Shown: positions 63,017-64,000 of the stretch, piece by piece | How positions within the stretch are numbered: position 1 is the stretch's first letter | How the letters are laid out: each line of letters starts with the position of its first letter | Assembly (NCBI GenBank): GCA_022844565.1 | Contig: JALHLK010000007.1 | Coordinates: 104,412-168,411 of the forward strand | DNA: 64,000 nt | From: Saprospiraceae bacterium | GTDB taxonomy: Bacteria; Bacteroidota; Bacteroidia; Chitinophagales; Saprospiraceae | Reading direction: 5' to 3' | Program-made: the position numbers and the translations under genes | The notes under the pieces: generated by a model | Told to the model about the DNA's origin: nothing | The model's database searches: none | Seen by the model: the letters and a program-made list of their open reading frames with translations, nothing else

Positions 63017-63739
63017 ATGGATTATATGAGAGATCAATATGTACTTGTGACCGGAGCCACTAAAGGTTTAGGAAAAGCAATTGTTTATGCTTTGGCGTCA
63101 AAAAACTTTAATATTGCTTTTTGTAGTAGGTCACTCCAAAATGGACTTGACATGAAAAATGACCTAGATTCAAAGTTTCCTTTATCAAAATTCTATTTTG
63201 ACATTTGTGATGTAAGTATAAAGTCTGATATTGATAGATTCCTAGACAAGATGTTCACTGCCTTTAACAATCAAATTCATGTATTAGTAAATAATGCTGG
63301 GACGTTTAAACCAGGTAATTTAATGGACGAAGATGACTCCCAGCTCCCTTTCATGATAAATACAAATCTATACAGTGCTTACTATATAACAAAGCCGATA
63401 GCTAACAAAATGAAATCGGTGAAGAGCGGTCACATTTTTAATATATGTTCAGTTGCATCTTTACAGGCATATCCAATGGGAGGATCATACTCCATATCTA
63501 AATTTGCTCTTAATGGATTTTCAAAAGCATTAAGAGAAGAATTAAAACAATACAACATTAAAGTTACGGCCATTTTCCCAGGGGCAACATGGTCAGATAG
63601 CTGGCAAGGGGTCGATTTGCCCAAAGAGAGACTTATGGAAGCAGAAGATATTGCGAAAATTGTACTCTGTGCATTAGATCTAGGAGATTCTGCAACTTTG
63701 GAGGATATTATAGTCAGGCCACAACTTGGAGATCTGTAG
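63017..63739 (+). CDS. Short-chain dehydrogenase/reductase
   Basis: A 240 aa classical SDR: TGATKGLGKAIVYAL binds NAD(P), DICD and VNNAGTF follow, NICSVAS supplies the catalytic Ser, and YSISKFALNGFSKA the Tyr-x-x-x-Lys pair. FPGATWSDSW follows the active site. The substrate is unknown. Starts at 63017 or the in-frame ATG at 63026. Divergent from the MlaE-like gene. Confidence 0.93.
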   Translation: MDYMRDQYVLVTGATKGLGKAIVYALASKNFNIAFCSRSLQNGLDMKNDLDSKFPLSKFYFDICDVSIKSDIDRFLDKMFTAFNNQIHVLVNNAGTFKPGNLMDEDDSQLPFMINTNLYSAYYITKPIANKMKSVKSGHIFNICSVASLQAYPMGGSYSISKFALNGFSKALREELKQYNIKVTAIFPGATWSDSWQGVDLPKERLMEAEDIAKIVLCALDLGDSATLEDIIVRPQLGDL

Positions 63740-63902
63740 AATTGTACCTTAATTTTTGATTTTTTTTGTAAAAATGATGTCGCGTTCAAATTTTTTCAAA
63801 TTTTTTTAATTTTTTTTCGAAACGTAACTAATTGAAAATTAATTAATAAAATGAATCAGAAAAAAAATTTTAAAAAAAATTAATAAAATAAGATAAAAAA
63901 GC

Positions 63903-63933
63903 TTGAATAATAGAAAAGGAGCTAGTATCTTTG
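63903..63933 (+). promoter_or_regulatory. Strong rRNA-type promoter reading out of the window
   Basis: TTG (63903-63905), 20 nt, TATCTTTG (63926-63933), then CGGTCCC: an exact Bacteroidota promoter. Upstream 63790-63900 is an extreme A/T-rich tract with A-runs, resembling an UP element. Downstream the transcript starts a purine-rich leader with no ORF to 64000. This is the usual look of an rRNA-operon promoter, so a 16S gene probably follows outside the window (inference). No gene is present in 63740-64000. Confidence 0.6.
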
Positions 63934-64000
63934 CGGTCCCAATTCGAAGGAAGGGGTTTTTATAGAGGGAGAAGAGAAGGGGAAGGAAGAAGGCGAGATA

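Overview
The window looks like a chromosomal segment of an AT-rich member of the Bacteroidota, most plausibly a Saprospiria-type bacterium (inference, moderate confidence). The support is: Bacteroidota-style promoters (TTG, about 20 nt, TAnnTTTG), most clearly at 52526-52555 and 63903-63933; weak Shine-Dalgarno signals and several TTG starts; a futalosine-route menaquinone gene (mqnE); many secreted or lipoprotein sulfatases and glycosidases; and Bacteroidota-typical families (DUF5916, DUF1080, DUF3810, long-tailed S6 and Ctc-type L25). No rRNA, tRNA, CRISPR array, prophage or complete insertion sequence was found. A strong rRNA-type promoter reads out of the right edge.

Layout. 1-7.6 kb: end of a sortilin/BNR-repeat protein, single-chain L-serine dehydratase, two secreted sulfatases, and threonine synthase on the other strand. 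7.6-11.1 kb: repeat-rich stretch with a GGTTAAG array, a DUF1697 protein, an AAA/DUF4143 ATPase preceded by a 33-bp-period array, and a DUF1080 hydrolase. 11.2-17.8 kb: TRIC-type channel, DUF5916 outer-membrane protein, EGF-like lipoprotein, a small acidic ORF, and a TPR histidine kinase with its LuxR-type regulator. 18.4-26.6 kb: GH16 and sulfatase pair, aspartoacylase-like enzyme, PhoB/PhoR-like pair, amidohydrolase lipoprotein, DUF1648 protein. 26.8-29.6 kb: a HipB/HipA-like module lying between two 179-bp direct repeats made of the 3' end of one gene. 29.9-36.3 kb: NCS1-type permease, AlkD-like protein, L25, XerD-like recombinase, and two cassette-like genes with an attC-like hairpin.

36.4-43.1 kb: second GH16 enzyme, a GH30 remnant, DUF3817 protein, a cyclase with an unusual N-terminal extension, VanY-like peptidase, a conserved orphan protein and a Wzx-like flippase. 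43.6-48.6 kb: queA, a small membrane protein, and mqnE flanked by two toxin-antitoxin pairs on the same strand. 48.8-52.3 kb: DUF3810 metalloprotease-like protein, a large secreted protein of unknown function, and a DUF2199 cassette-like gene. 52.6-58.2 kb: accD, HAD phosphatase, FdtA/FdtB-type sugar enzymes, a D15-type barrel, and the rpsF-rpsR-rplI operon. 58.5-64 kb: ligA, a CrtA-like protein, an MlaF/MlaE-type ABC pair, a short-chain dehydrogenase and the outgoing promoter.

Three themes link the genes. Secreted sulfatases, GH16 enzymes, a DUF1080 protein and a GH30 remnant suggest use of sulfated or beta-linked polysaccharides. Stress or selfish modules (HipBA, two RelE/HigB-type pairs, the DUF4143 ATPase, cassette-like genes) are scattered between housekeeping genes. 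A family of about 160-250 bp long-hairpin elements recurs in at least five intergenic gaps, with further half or decayed copies; this repeat family is the most distinctive undescribed-looking feature.
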